Positions 32,113-42,477 of a stretch of DNA of 49,526 nucleotides are shown one piece after another. The stretch spans positions 1-49,526 of the forward strand of contig NZ_JAOWLC010000017.1 in NCBI RefSeq assembly GCF_025751535.1. Direction: 5' to 3'. The translations under genes were made by a program, and so were the position numbers. This DNA comes from Lentibacter sp. XHP0401. Lineage in GTDB: Bacteria > Pseudomonadota > Alphaproteobacteria > Rhodobacterales > Rhodobacteraceae. The notes below the pieces were generated by a model. That model searched no databases. It saw nothing but the letters and a program-made list of their open reading frames with translations, and was not told where the DNA came from. Positions within the stretch are counted from its first letter, which is position 1, and every line of letters begins with the position of its first letter.

Positions 32113-32556
32113 TTGAGGCCCGGCATCCTCATTCTGGCAGGGATCGTCCTTTTGGGGACTGCCTGGGTCGCGATCCATCTGTTTGCGCGCGACGGTGCCG
32201 CGGTGGCGCGCGGCCGCGTCCTTTACGACACGAACTGCGCCGTCTGCCACGGCCGAAATCTGGAGGGTCAGCCGGACTGGCAAAGCGCGGGGTCTGACGG
32301 GCGTCTCCCCGCGCCGCCCCATGACGCCACCGGCCATACCTGGCATCATTCCGACGCCGATCTGACCGCCTACATCGCCCTTGGTGGCGCGGAGGCGCTG
32401 GCGCAGATGGGTGTGACCTTCAATAGTGCCATGCCGGGTTTCGGAGACGTGCTCAGCACCCAAGAAATCGCGGACATCCTGGCTTATATCAAATCGCACT
32501 GGCCCGAGCGCGAGCGCCAGGTCCAAGCGGAGCGTAGCGCGTCCGACGGCAGATGA
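32113..32556 (+). CDS. Membrane-anchored c-type cytochrome (TTG start)
   Basis: A predicted 147-residue cytochrome with an N-terminal membrane segment (GILILAGIVLLGTAWVAIHLF) and haem site CAVCH (C42, C45, H46). The sequence GHTWHHSD and later MPGF supply possible ligands. No ATG or GTG is available in frame; TTG 32113 gives the natural N-terminus and overlaps the stop of a 17-codon upstream ORF (ATG 32063), which would explain how such a start is used. It ends just before the convergent CopZ-like gene. Confidence 0.8.
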   Translation: MRPGILILAGIVLLGTAWVAIHLFARDGAAVARGRVLYDTNCAVCHGRNLEGQPDWQSAGSDGRLPAPPHDATGHTWHHSDADLTAYIALGGAEALAQMGVTFNSAMPGFGDVLSTQEIADILAYIKSHWPERERQVQAERSASDGR

Positions 32557-32580
32557 CCGAACGACGCACCATGGGGCGGC

Positions 32581-32778
32581 TCAGACCGAAGCCGCAGGAT
32601 ATCCGGCCTCTGCCAGCGACGTCTTGACACGCGCCGCGTCAGTGCTGCTCTCGACCGATATGCGTCGCGCCGCCATATCGAACTCGATGCGTGCCGCCGG
32701 GTCGAGGGCGTGGATCGTTTTTTCGACCGTCGCCTTGCAATGGCCGCAGCTCATGTCGGGAATGTGGAACGTTATCAT
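32581..32778 (-). CDS. copZ: Heavy-metal-associated (CopZ-like) chaperone
   Basis: A 65-residue single HMA domain with MSCGHC (C11, C14), the copper-binding loop of CopZ/Atx1-type chaperones. It lies 23 bp downstream of the copper ATPase gene on the same strand, so it should be co-expressed and deliver Cu(I) to that pump. The middle and C-terminal parts fit the beta-alpha-beta-beta-alpha-beta ferredoxin fold. Confidence 0.9.
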   Translation of the reverse strand: MITFHIPDMSCGHCKATVEKTIHALDPAARIEFDMAARRISVESSTDAARVKTSLAEAGYPAASV

Positions 32779-32801
32779 GCATATCTCCTTTTTTGGTTTG
32801 T

Positions 32802-35135
<2,334 letters not shown>

Positions 35136-35164
35136 ATCGTGCCGACTTTCTTTTGATTTGTTTC

Positions 35165-35195
35165 AGCGTGAGGCATCCAGTCACTGGAACATCAA
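35165..35195 (-). promoter_or_regulatory. CueR-like promoter of copA
   Basis: Minus strand: -35 TTGATG (35190-35195), 19-bp spacer containing TCCAG-TCA-CTGGA (35175-35187), and a weak -10 CACGCT (35165-35170), 30 bp before the copA start. The palindrome is of CueR type (TTCCAGnnnCTGGAA). No CueR gene is on the plasmid, so a chromosomal regulator is implied. Confidence 0.68.
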
Positions 35196-35196
35196 G

Positions 35197-36510
35197 CTAT
35201 TTTTTATGCTGATCGTGATCGGTCTCGCCTATGGGATTGCGAGCGAGAAAGACGCCCACGAACGCGAACACCAGTGCCATGCCGATGACGCCAAGTATGA
35301 CGATCAGCGGGTCGGATTGCCATTTCATCGCCGCGAAGGCGGTCAGGACCACGGCGTCCAGTGCGATCGCGGTCAACATCACCCAGCCGCGTGCCCCGAT
35401 CTCGTGGCATAGGTTTCGGTAAACGCCCGCGTGAATGATCATGTCCATCACGAGATAGAAGAAAGCCCCAAGCGAGGCGATGCGGCTAAGGTCGAAGAAA
35501 ACCGTCAGGACACCTGCAATCACGACGGTATAGACCAGAGTGTGATCCTTGATCGTGCCGGGCATCCCGAAATGGCTGTGCGGGATCATCTTCATCTCGG
35601 TCAGCATGGCCAGCATCCGCGTGACGGCAAAGACGCTCGCGATCAAGCCCGAGGCGGTGGCGACAAGCGCCAGCGCCGCCGTCAGATAGAAGCCGGTCTG
35701 CCCGAGTGCCGGCCTGGCCGCCTCTGCCAAGGCATAGTCCTTGGCCGCTACGATGCGGTCGAGTGTCAGGCTGGAGCCGACTGCGAAGGCGACAAGCAGA
35801 TAGACGATCACGCAGATTGCGATGGATAGAACGATGGCCCGGCCAACGTTGCGGTGCGGTTCGGTGATCTCGGCCCCGCTGTTGGTGATGGTAGTAAAGC
35901 CCTTGAACGCGAGGATCGACAGGGCAACAGAGGCCACAAAGCCGCTAGCACCCGTATCCTGACCGGTTGCCTCGAAGTTGAAGCCGCTCGCCCAGAGGCC
36001 TGCGACTCCGAAAAGCGCAATGCCGCCGACTTTGATGACAGCCATGATGATGGACAGAAGTCCGACCGAGCGGCTGCCTGATACATTGATAATATATGCA
36101 ACGATGATCAACCCGACGCCAATGATCGGGACGAGGACACTTTCCGGGTCGCCGCCAAAGGCCCGCAGCGTGTAGGTGCCGAAGGTCCGTGCGACGAGAC
36201 TTTCGGCGATGACCATCGACAGTGCCATCAGGAGTGCTGCCCCGGCTGCGACCGTTGTCGGGCCGTAGGCTTTCTTCAGAATCATCCCGATGCCGCCCGC
36301 CGACGGAAAGGCGTTCGACATCTTGATGTAAGTGTAGGCACTGAACGCGGTCACGATCGCACCGGCGACGAACGAGAGAGGAAAAAATGGCCCTGCAAGC
36401 TCAGCAATCTGTCCGGTCAGCGCGAAGATGCCCGCACCGATCATCACACCTGTGCCCATGGCAACCGCGCCCGGCAGAGTGATGCTGTTCTCTTTATAGC
36501 CTTCTGCCAT
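35197..36510 (-). CDS. APC-superfamily amino acid permease
   Basis: A 437-residue inner-membrane transporter with about 12 segments. The start MAEGYKENSITLPGAVAMG at 36510 overlaps the stop of the TVP38 gene (TGATG); GVMIGAGIFALTGQIAELAG is the typical TM1 of APC permeases. Substrate is unknown. Its place between TVP38 and the copper pump suggests co-transcription, but the copA promoter lies between this gene and copA, so copA can be expressed alone. Confidence 0.86.
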   Translation of the reverse strand: MAEGYKENSITLPGAVAMGTGVMIGAGIFALTGQIAELAGPFFPLSFVAGAIVTAFSAYTYIKMSNAFPSAGGIGMILKKAYGPTTVAAGAALLMALSMVIAESLVARTFGTYTLRAFGGDPESVLVPIIGVGLIIVAYIINVSGSRSVGLLSIIMAVIKVGGIALFGVAGLWASGFNFEATGQDTGASGFVASVALSILAFKGFTTITNSGAEITEPHRNVGRAIVLSIAICVIVYLLVAFAVGSSLTLDRIVAAKDYALAEAARPALGQTGFYLTAALALVATASGLIASVFAVTRMLAMLTEMKMIPHSHFGMPGTIKDHTLVYTVVIAGVLTVFFDLSRIASLGAFFYLVMDMIIHAGVYRNLCHEIGARGWVMLTAIALDAVVLTAFAAMKWQSDPLIVILGVIGMALVFAFVGVFLARNPIGETDHDQHKK

Positions 36511-37181
36511 CAGGTTTTCTTTCCAGAGTGTTGCCTGGTTGCGATCCAGAGAAGGGGCAATCCGGTGATCAGACCGAGCCCCAGCACCGCCCATGTGGTC
36601 CGACCAATATCGCCGCTGACAGCTTCACCGCCAAAATGCGCGAGGACAAAACTCGCCGGAATGATGCCCGCCAGCGTCGCCAGTGCGAAACGCCAGGCGT
36701 GCAGGCGGCTGAGCCCCGCTGCGTAGCTGATAACGTCGAAGGACACGAAGGGCATCAGGCGGCTGGCAAATACGGTTCCTGTCAGCGCGTTCTGCGATCC
36801 GAGCAGTCCGGCATCAACTCGATCACCGAACACTCGCCGCAAGACATCATGCCCCAGAACCCGTGCCAGACCGAAGGCAATCAGCGCCCCCAGTTCGGCT
36901 CCGATCACCACCTGAACGGTGCCCCAGACATGCCCATAGGCAGCACCTGCGGCCAGGGCTATCGGTGCGCTCGGAATGGGACTGGCGACCACCGCAACGG
37001 TCATGAGGCTGATGATCAATAGAGGGCCCCAGAGGCCCGCGCGCGCCACCAATGTCTCAAGCGTTTTGCGGTCCAGAAGCTGCTGGGCATCAACCAGCAG
37101 CGACGGCGCAAACCACCACACCCCGAGAGCGACCAGCCCGAGGAATGCAATCGTCGCCAGGATGCCGGTGCGCAAGCGCAT
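36510..37181 (-). CDS. TVP38/TMEM64 (DedA-like) membrane protein
   Basis: A 223-residue membrane protein with the family hallmarks: a middle SPIPSAPIALAAGAAYG segment, AFGLARVLGHDVLRR, and FASRLMPFVSFDVISYAAGLS. DedA/TVP38 proteins affect membrane homeostasis and, in some bacteria, metal or proton-motive-force tolerance. It is closely followed by the permease gene and preceded by DUF302. Confidence 0.88.
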   Translation of the reverse strand: MRLRTGILATIAFLGLVALGVWWFAPSLLVDAQQLLDRKTLETLVARAGLWGPLLIISLMTVAVVASPIPSAPIALAAGAAYGHVWGTVQVVIGAELGALIAFGLARVLGHDVLRRVFGDRVDAGLLGSQNALTGTVFASRLMPFVSFDVISYAAGLSRLHAWRFALATLAGIIPASFVLAHFGGEAVSGDIGRTTWAVLGLGLITGLPLLWIATRQHSGKKT

Positions 37182-37182
37182 C

Positions 37183-37569
37183 TCAGATCGCCTCGACCGC
37201 CTTCTTCAGGAGATCGCGCACCTGACCGGCAACGGCATGCAGTTCGGTATTGTCTATCGCTTGCATAGACGCCACCGGGTCAATGGCGCTGACCTCCACA
37301 CCGCCCTCGACCTCGCGCAGGATGACGTTGCAGGGCAGCATCGCGCCGACACGCGGTTCAATTCCAATGGCCTCGTGGGCCATTTTTGGATTGCAGGCAC
37401 CGAGGATGCGATAGGCAGGCATCTCGACATCCAGCTTCTTTTTCATCGTCGCCTTGACGTCGATCTCGGTCAGGATGCCGAATCCCTTGTCGGTTAATGC
37501 CGCGCGAGTGCGCGCGTCGACTGCGTCAAATTCAGCGTCCGCTATCAGGCGGTTGATCGTGTAGTCCAT
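37183..37569 (-). CDS. DUF302 protein
   Basis: A 128-residue protein started at MDYTINRLIAD (37569); a longer frame adds a Cys-rich stretch without a ribosome site. It has the DUF302 core (RTRAALTDKGFGILTEIDV, YRILGACNPKMAHEAI, MLPCNVILRE). The family is common in copper and sulphur-oxidising gene clusters and its function is not established. Two cysteines (GACN and LPCN) might bind metal. One base separates it from the TVP38 gene. Confidence 0.88.
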   Translation of the reverse strand: MDYTINRLIADAEFDAVDARTRAALTDKGFGILTEIDVKATMKKKLDVEMPAYRILGACNPKMAHEAIGIEPRVGAMLPCNVILREVEGGVEVSAIDPVASMQAIDNTELHAVAGQVRDLLKKAVEAI

Positions 37570-37635
37570 TGTCGTTCCTTTCGATTCATGACTTTGATTC
37601 CAGCAGCGACATCTACTTTCCATCCGGCTTCGGCG

Positions 37636-38121
37636 TCATTCTAGTTCGGCGCGCGGTGTGCCTGCAGGTGCCTCGCCGTTCGCCTCGATGTCAGCGATAT
37701 ATCGCTTCATTTCAGCGATTTCGCTGAGCTGCGCTTCGATGATTGCATCTGCCAGTGCCTGGACCCTCGGGTCCGAGATATCGGCCCGCTCGCTGGTCAG
37801 GATGGCGATGGAATGGTGCGGGATCATCGCCCGCATCCAAGCGATGTCGTCGATCGTCTCCTGGCTTCGAACGAGCCAGAGTGACAAGGCGAAGGTTACT
37901 ACGGCGCCTGCGAAAATCGCAAGATTGACCCTCTTGTTGGAATACATACCCAGCATGAAAGCGAGCATGATGATCGCCATCACCGCACCCATATAGATCG
38001 CCATCCACATGCGCGTTTGCGAGAAGAAGATGTGGTCGAGCGCGTAGGTGTTGAGATACATCAATCCAAACATCACGACCGTCGAAGTCGCGATCATTGC
38101 AAAGAAACGTACGTAGTTCAT
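37636..38121 (-). CDS. DUF305-like copper-island membrane protein
   Basis: A 161-residue protein with three or four hydrophobic segments and the DUF305 signature WMRAMIPHHSIAILTSERA (about 95-113), followed by a helical C-terminal segment with paired histidine/methionine-like spacing. DUF305 proteins are typical companions of copper resistance genes. GGAGGT precedes the ATG. Operon with DUF302 and downstream genes is likely. Confidence 0.86.
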   Translation of the reverse strand: MNYVRFFAMIATSTVVMFGLMYLNTYALDHIFFSQTRMWMAIYMGAVMAIIMLAFMLGMYSNKRVNLAIFAGAVVTFALSLWLVRSQETIDDIAWMRAMIPHHSIAILTSERADISDPRVQALADAIIEAQLSEIAEMKRYIADIEANGEAPAGTPRAELE

Positions 38122-38221
38122 TTCTTACCTCCGATTAATTGTCGCACTTATCTCAACTTTATCCGGGCGCCCAACGTTCCCAAATCGAAAATGCCTTGGG
38201 CTTTGCAAGGTAGTGTAGCCA

Positions 38222-38338
38222 CTATTTGCGCAGGTATTTGATCAACGCCGCAATTGCGAGACCGGCCAGCACAAGGATGACGATCATCCAGAGCCAGCCA
38301 AAGCCCATTCCCAAACCCATACCATATCCGTTCATCAT
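38222..38338 (-). CDS. 38-residue membrane peptide
   Basis: A small gene too short for usual ORF callers: MMNGYGMGLGMGFGWLWMIV then a hydrophobic stretch and a basic end (ALIKYLRK). The start follows GGAAGGAACG, a good ribosome site. Met/Gly-rich heads on single-span peptides are common in copper clusters and may bind Cu(I) or fit a pump. It lies between DUF305 and the EF-hand gene on the same strand. Confidence 0.72.
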   Translation of the reverse strand: MMNGYGMGLGMGFGWLWMIVILVLAGLAIAALIKYLRK

Positions 38339-38411
38339 CGTTCCTTCCTGATCTGTGTTGGGGTTGCCCCGCCACACGCGGCGTCGCGCGACTGGCGGGG
38401 AAAATAGTGTG

Positions 38412-38903
38412 TCAGTTATTGCCCATCATGCCGTGTCCCGCGCCCGGCATGTCGCCCTGCCGTCCACTCATGTGGTCTTGCATCATCGCAGCCATTGCCG
38501 CCATTTCAGTGTCCGTCACCTGCGCGTCGCCGTCCGCATCATGCATCTGGAAGGCGCGCACAGTCATCGGTCGGGTATGAGCCGCGTGCATCACCGCAAA
38601 CTCCTCCAGCGAAAGTGTGCCGTTGGCGTCGGTATCATAGGTCGAGAGTTCGGCCTGAATGCCCGCTGTCATTTCTTCGGGGCTGAGCGTGCCATCGCTG
38701 TCGGTGTCAAACGTGGCCATCGCGTAGCTCCCGGACCCACCCATCATCATGCCCATTGCGCGCCCCATCGAGTTGTCATGGCCGCCCATCATGCCCATTC
38801 CGCCGTGCTGCATTTGGGTCTGCTGGGCAATTACCGGCACCGCGACGGCGCCAAGGCCGAGGGCAGCAACAGCGGCGAAGGCGAATTTGGTTGAACGTTT
38901 CAT
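38412..38903 (-). CDS. Exported EF-hand, Met/His-rich protein
   Basis: A 163-residue protein with a signal peptide (FAFAAVAALGLGAVAVPVIAQ), then a Met/Gly/His-rich region (MQHGGMGMMGGHDN, GRAMGMMMGG) and three EF-hand loops: DTDSDGTLSPEE, DTDANGTLSLEE and a partly conserved DADGDAQVTDTE. It could bind calcium and copper in the periplasm. It diverges from the response-regulator gene and may be a target of that two-component system. Confidence 0.85.
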   Translation of the reverse strand: MKRSTKFAFAAVAALGLGAVAVPVIAQQTQMQHGGMGMMGGHDNSMGRAMGMMMGGSGSYAMATFDTDSDGTLSPEEMTAGIQAELSTYDTDANGTLSLEEFAVMHAAHTRPMTVRAFQMHDADGDAQVTDTEMAAMAAMMQDHMSGRQGDMPGAGHGMMGNN

Positions 38904-39083
38904 TCTGTTTTTCCTCTATTGGATTGTGATGAACCCAATTTGGGGCGCAGGTGTCCCATAAGTTTGTCAGCCGGGACGGTCTTTTGTATCAAACTGTCGC
39001 AAACAGCAGCGCAAAGAGGATTCGCGACAATCTTCTGTGCGCTCTGTCAGCAGCTTCGGCTAAGGATGTCATCAGGAGACATT

Positions 39084-39809
39084 ATGACGCCCCATCCGCC
39101 CAACATTCTGATTGTCGATGACCACCGCGAGATTCGCGATGCGCTGGTGAGGTATCTTGAAAAGAATGGCATGCGGGCGACTTCGGCCGCAGACGCCGTG
39201 GCTATGGACGCGGCGATGAAAGTCGGACAGTTCGACCTGATCGTGCTCGATGTGATGATGCCGGGCGAAGATGGTCTGTCGGTTTGTCGCCGCCTGCGCG
39301 CGCAGGGCGGTATCCCGATCCTGATGCTGACCGCCTTGGGTGATGAAACTGACCGCATCGTGGGGCTGGAGGTCGGCGCCGATGACTATCTGCCAAAGCC
39401 GTTCAACCCGCGCGAGTTGCTGGCCCGGATCAAGGCAATCCTGCGCCGGTCCGACCGGGCCGAAGTCGTGGGCGGCAGTCTGGCCGGCCGCCGGCTGGCA
39501 TTCGATCGGTGGGTGCTGGATACCGACCGCCGGACCCTTTCGGAAGCCGACGGCACCGAAGTGGCGCTCACCACCGCCGAGTTCCGCTTGCTCACGGCGT
39601 TTCTGGAACGCCCGCGCTTTGTGCTAAGCCGGGAACAACTGCTCGACCTGACCTCGGGTCGCGCGTCGCAAGTGTTTGATCGAACCATCGACAACCAGAT
39701 CAGTCGCCTGCGTCGCAAGATCGAGGCCGACCCCGCCAAGCCCGCATTGATCGCGACCGTATGGGGGGGTGGCTACAGTCTGGCCGCCGATGTGAGGGCG
39801 CTTCCATGA
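39084..39809 (+). CDS. OmpR-family response regulator
   Basis: A 241-residue regulator from ATG 39084 after AGGAGACATT (an ATG at 39066 is also possible). The receiver domain has ILIVDDH (10-14), the phosphoacceptor D56 in LIVLDVMMP and K at PKPF; the C-terminal winged helix contains LTTAEFRLLTAFLERP and VFDRTIDNQISRLRRKIE. It overlaps the kinase gene by four bases. In this island it probably controls copper genes; related systems include CusR/CopR. Confidence 0.93.
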   Translation: MTPHPPNILIVDDHREIRDALVRYLEKNGMRATSAADAVAMDAAMKVGQFDLIVLDVMMPGEDGLSVCRRLRAQGGIPILMLTALGDETDRIVGLEVGADDYLPKPFNPRELLARIKAILRRSDRAEVVGGSLAGRRLAFDRWVLDTDRRTLSEADGTEVALTTAEFRLLTAFLERPRFVLSREQLLDLTSGRASQVFDRTIDNQISRLRRKIEADPAKPALIATVWGGGYSLAADVRALP

Positions 39810-41209
39810 AACAGCGGCTTTCCTTTCTACGCCAGATCTTCCCGCATTCTCTGGGGGGTCAGTTGCTCGCCATGCTGTTGCTGGCATTGGCCGTCACGCA
39901 GGGACTGGGCCTTTTGTTGCTAACGGACGAGCGCAACCGGGCCGTGCGCGCGGCGCTGGGGTTGGAGGCGGCAGGACGTGCGGCGAATGTGGTATTGTTG
40001 CTGGACGACGCCCCCGCCGATCTGCGCCCTTCCATCTTGCGGGCCGCAGATTCACCACTGGTCCGGTTCGAACTGGGGGCCGAACCGGAGGCGCCGCACA
40101 CTAGCAGCGATGCGGATGTCGTTCTGCGCCAAATCCGGCAGATCCTCGGCGAACCGGAGCGGGAAGTCCGGGCCGATGTCCATGCCCTTGCCGTTGATCC
40201 ATTTCCCACGCCCGACGGCATGCCTGAAGCAATGCGCCCGATGCACGAAGCAATGATGGCGGGACGAACCGACCCTGTCGAGATGACACTGTCGATCCGT
40301 CTGGCGGGGGGCGAATGGTTGAACGTGCGGACGATGTTTCATCGGCCTGGCCTGCAGCTTTCACCGCAAGCCTTGTTGCCACTGTTGCTGATGGCGGTAG
40401 CCGTCGCTTTGGTTGCATGGTGGACTGCGCGTCGGGTGGTTGGCCCGATGCGCGTCCTTTCAGTTGGCGCCGACCGGCTGGGCCGAGGGCTTGAAACGGA
40501 CCCGCTGCCGATAACGGGCCCGGCCGAGGTGCGTGATACCACGCAGGCCTTCAACCGGATGAAAGACCGCCTGACCCGTTTCGTGAACGAGCGTACCCAT
40601 ATGCTTGCGGCCCTGAGCCATGACCTGCGTTCTCCCCTGACCGCGATGCGGCTCAGGATTGAAATGCTGGACGAAACCGAAGACAGTAACCGGCTGAAGG
40701 CATTGGTCGAGGAAATGCAGGCGATGGTCGAGGCCACGCTGGAGTTCGCGCGCGGTGTCGCCAAGGCAGAGCCCACTGCCACGGTCGACCTCACCTCGAT
40801 GCTGACGGATCTGGTGAACGATGTTGGGGGCGACCGCGCAACCCTCGCACCCATCGATCCGCTGTTCGCGACCATCCGTCCCCACGCTCTTAACCGCGCC
40901 CTGCGCAATCTGATCGATAACGCGGTCCGCTACGGTGGCGTCGCCAAGGTGACCCTGACGCAGGAACCGGGGACGGTTATCATATCCATCGCTGACAAGG
41001 GTCCAGGATTACCCGATGATCAGCTTGAGGCTGTGTTTGAACCCTTCATGCGGTTTGAAAGTTCGCGAAGCCGCGACACAGGAGGCGTCGGCCTGGGACT
41101 CGCGATTGCCCGGACCATCATTCAGGCACATGGTGGTTCCGTCTTGCTACGCAACTTGCCAGACCACGGACTGGAAGCCGTCGTGCACTTGCCGCTCGGA
41201 GAGGCGTGA
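39806..41209 (+). CDS. Sensor histidine kinase
   Basis: A 467-residue kinase with two membrane segments (about 18-38 and 190-210), a periplasmic loop, a HAMP domain, the H-box ALSHDLRSPLTAMR (phosphoacceptor H272), N-box LIDNAVRYGG and G-boxes KGPGLPDDQ and GVGLGLAI. It starts in the stop of the regulator gene. The periplasmic loop has PHTSSDADV and PMHEAMMAGRTDPVEM with His and Met that could sense copper. The ligand is inferred from neighbours. Confidence 0.93.
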   Translation: MKQRLSFLRQIFPHSLGGQLLAMLLLALAVTQGLGLLLLTDERNRAVRAALGLEAAGRAANVVLLLDDAPADLRPSILRAADSPLVRFELGAEPEAPHTSSDADVVLRQIRQILGEPEREVRADVHALAVDPFPTPDGMPEAMRPMHEAMMAGRTDPVEMTLSIRLAGGEWLNVRTMFHRPGLQLSPQALLPLLLMAVAVALVAWWTARRVVGPMRVLSVGADRLGRGLETDPLPITGPAEVRDTTQAFNRMKDRLTRFVNERTHMLAALSHDLRSPLTAMRLRIEMLDETEDSNRLKALVEEMQAMVEATLEFARGVAKAEPTATVDLTSMLTDLVNDVGGDRATLAPIDPLFATIRPHALNRALRNLIDNAVRYGGVAKVTLTQEPGTVIISIADKGPGLPDDQLEAVFEPFMRFESSRSRDTGGVGLGLAIARTIIQAHGGSVLLRNLPDHGLEAVVHLPLGEA

Positions 41210-41413
41210 TCAAACCGGACCGCACTCCGAAGTTGGTTCGAACCATGTGCCCAGGTCATACGGAGGCACAGCAATTCATCGAAGCAGGATTTTTTCGGAT
41301 GTGCCGTTAACCGGTCGGTCGTCGCAACCGAACCGATGTGCGGGTTACTGTTACGTTGCAATCGCGCGGAGACTGCAACGAAATGCGGGTGCCTTGATAC
41401 CAGGTGGCTCCGT

Positions 41414-41707
41414 TCACCTGTTCCCGTCGATCCACTTCGACATGAGCCCCTTGTCGCGAAAGCACTCATCCGGCACGGAGCGCCGTTTGATGCGCGCGAG
41501 ACGCTCGGCGAAGGCGACTTGCTTTGAGGTTGGGCGGTCGTCCTGCGCGGCAGGGTTCAGCTTGGCCTGCGCCTCAATCCAGGCGCTGAGCGATCGGCGA
41601 TCCTGCTGAACATCCCACGGCAATAGGGTCTGATTGCGTAGTGCCAGTGATCGCGCATAGGCGATCTGCTTCGGAGTTGCGGGCAGGGCGTAAGTGGTGC
41701 TTTCCAT
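41414..41707 (-). CDS. Small protein with internal repeat, possible SOS gene
   Basis: A 97-residue protein made of two similar halves: ATPKQIAYARSLALRNQTLL ... SLSAWIEAQ and PTSKQVAFAERLARIKRRSV ... LMSKWIDGN. Each half starts with [T/S]xKQxAxAxxLA, perhaps a helix that binds DNA or protein. Related small proteins occur on alphaproteobacterial plasmids; I know no function. GGGAGGTCACTG is its ribosome site. A LexA-like box lies about 35 bp upstream. Confidence 0.68.
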   Translation of the reverse strand: MESTTYALPATPKQIAYARSLALRNQTLLPWDVQQDRRSLSAWIEAQAKLNPAAQDDRPTSKQVAFAERLARIKRRSVPDECFRDKGLMSKWIDGNR

Positions 41708-41741
41708 CAGTGACCTCCCTTCTTAGCTTGGTTTCAAGATA

Positions 41742-41756
41742 GAACATAACAAGAAC
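41742..41756. promoter_or_regulatory. LexA-like (SOS) box
   Basis: GAAC-ATAACAA-GAAC matches the alphaproteobacterial LexA box (GAAC-N7-GAAC, same as GTTC-N7-GTTC). It is 35 bp before the start of the minus-strand gene at 41707. One or two chance matches are expected in this length, so position matters more than the match. Confidence 0.5.
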
Positions 41757-41789
41757 AAAAGCAAGCCACCTGCGGAAATCATGGGGTTT

Positions 41790-41882
41790 GAGAGGAAGAG
41801 GAGGGCCGGGGAAGGTCAGGCCTGAGGGTGCCCGAAAGAGGGTGTCCGGGCCTGACCCTGTTCCTCATTCCGGAGTTTCCCG
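41790..41882 (+). ncRNA. Conserved purine-rich 5' leader (family 1, copy E)
   Basis: GAGAGGAAGAGGAGGGCCGG (41790-41809) opens the leader. A strong stem GGTCAGGCC...GGGCCTGACC (about 41814-41862) follows, with CGGAG as ribosome site. Copy D at 25428 is the closest relative. Confidence 0.62.
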
Positions 41883-42477
41883 ATGACCCATCTCGCCCAT
41901 TTTGCGACCGAGCGCGCACTTGCGCCTGTTGTCCCCATCCCGTCCCTCGATACGGCCGCTGCGATCTTGAGCGTGGCCAAAGCGCTGCAGACTGATCTGG
42001 CGCAAGGTTTCCAGATCGACGCGCTGCGCCTGCGCCTTGAGATGGAGCGCGCCTTTGGCGGCTCTGACGCGACCGGCGCCTGGGACTGGAAGCTGGCCTA
42101 TGAGGTTTGCGAGGTGGCGCTGGTCCTATTCTTGCGGAAATTCGGCCGCGCGCTGTTGGCGCGGGCGGGCTCGCCCGCAGCGCTGCTGCCGATCCTTGCC
42201 AAGGTGTCCGGCCTTTTGCCGACCCATACGCGGCGGTCCGAGGAGATGGAGCGGTTCCAGCAGTTCTCGACGCCGCTGCCTATGGGGCTGGCCGCAATGG
42301 CTGCAGCACAGATCACCGCGCGCGATCTGGTGCTGGAGCCATCGGCTGGGACGGGCCTTCTGGCGGTCCTCGCGGAAATCGCGGGCGGCAGCCTCGCGCT
42401 GAACGAGCTTGCCGACACCCGCGCTGATCTCCTCCGTCGCTTGTTTCCGGGCCGGCCTGTCACGGGCTTTGACGCAG
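41883..42477 (+). pseudogene. Methylase/helicase (strawberry notch-like), 3' part lost
   Basis: The first about 198 codons of a much larger protein. The patterns RRSEEMERFQQFSTPLPMG and LVLEPSAGTGLLAVLAEIAGG are the start of an SAM-binding methylase domain of the kind fused to strawberry-notch-like helicases on plasmids and ICEs (usually over 1,300 residues). Homology ends at TGFDAAP, where an ISL3-type transposase sequence begins, out of frame. The rest of the gene is not in the window. The start, ribosome site and leader are intact, so a truncated protein may still be made. Confidence 0.72.

Noticed and set aside
32063-32116. ATG 32063 as the start of the second cytochrome
   Set aside because: It is in another frame and ends after 17 codons; it would need a frameshift. 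The TTG at 32113 gives a proper membrane anchor.
38180-38220. CCTTG-N7-CAAGG upstream of the DUF305 gene as a CueR operator
   Set aside because: Only 5-bp arms, and no -35/-10 pair with 19-20 bp spacing around it.
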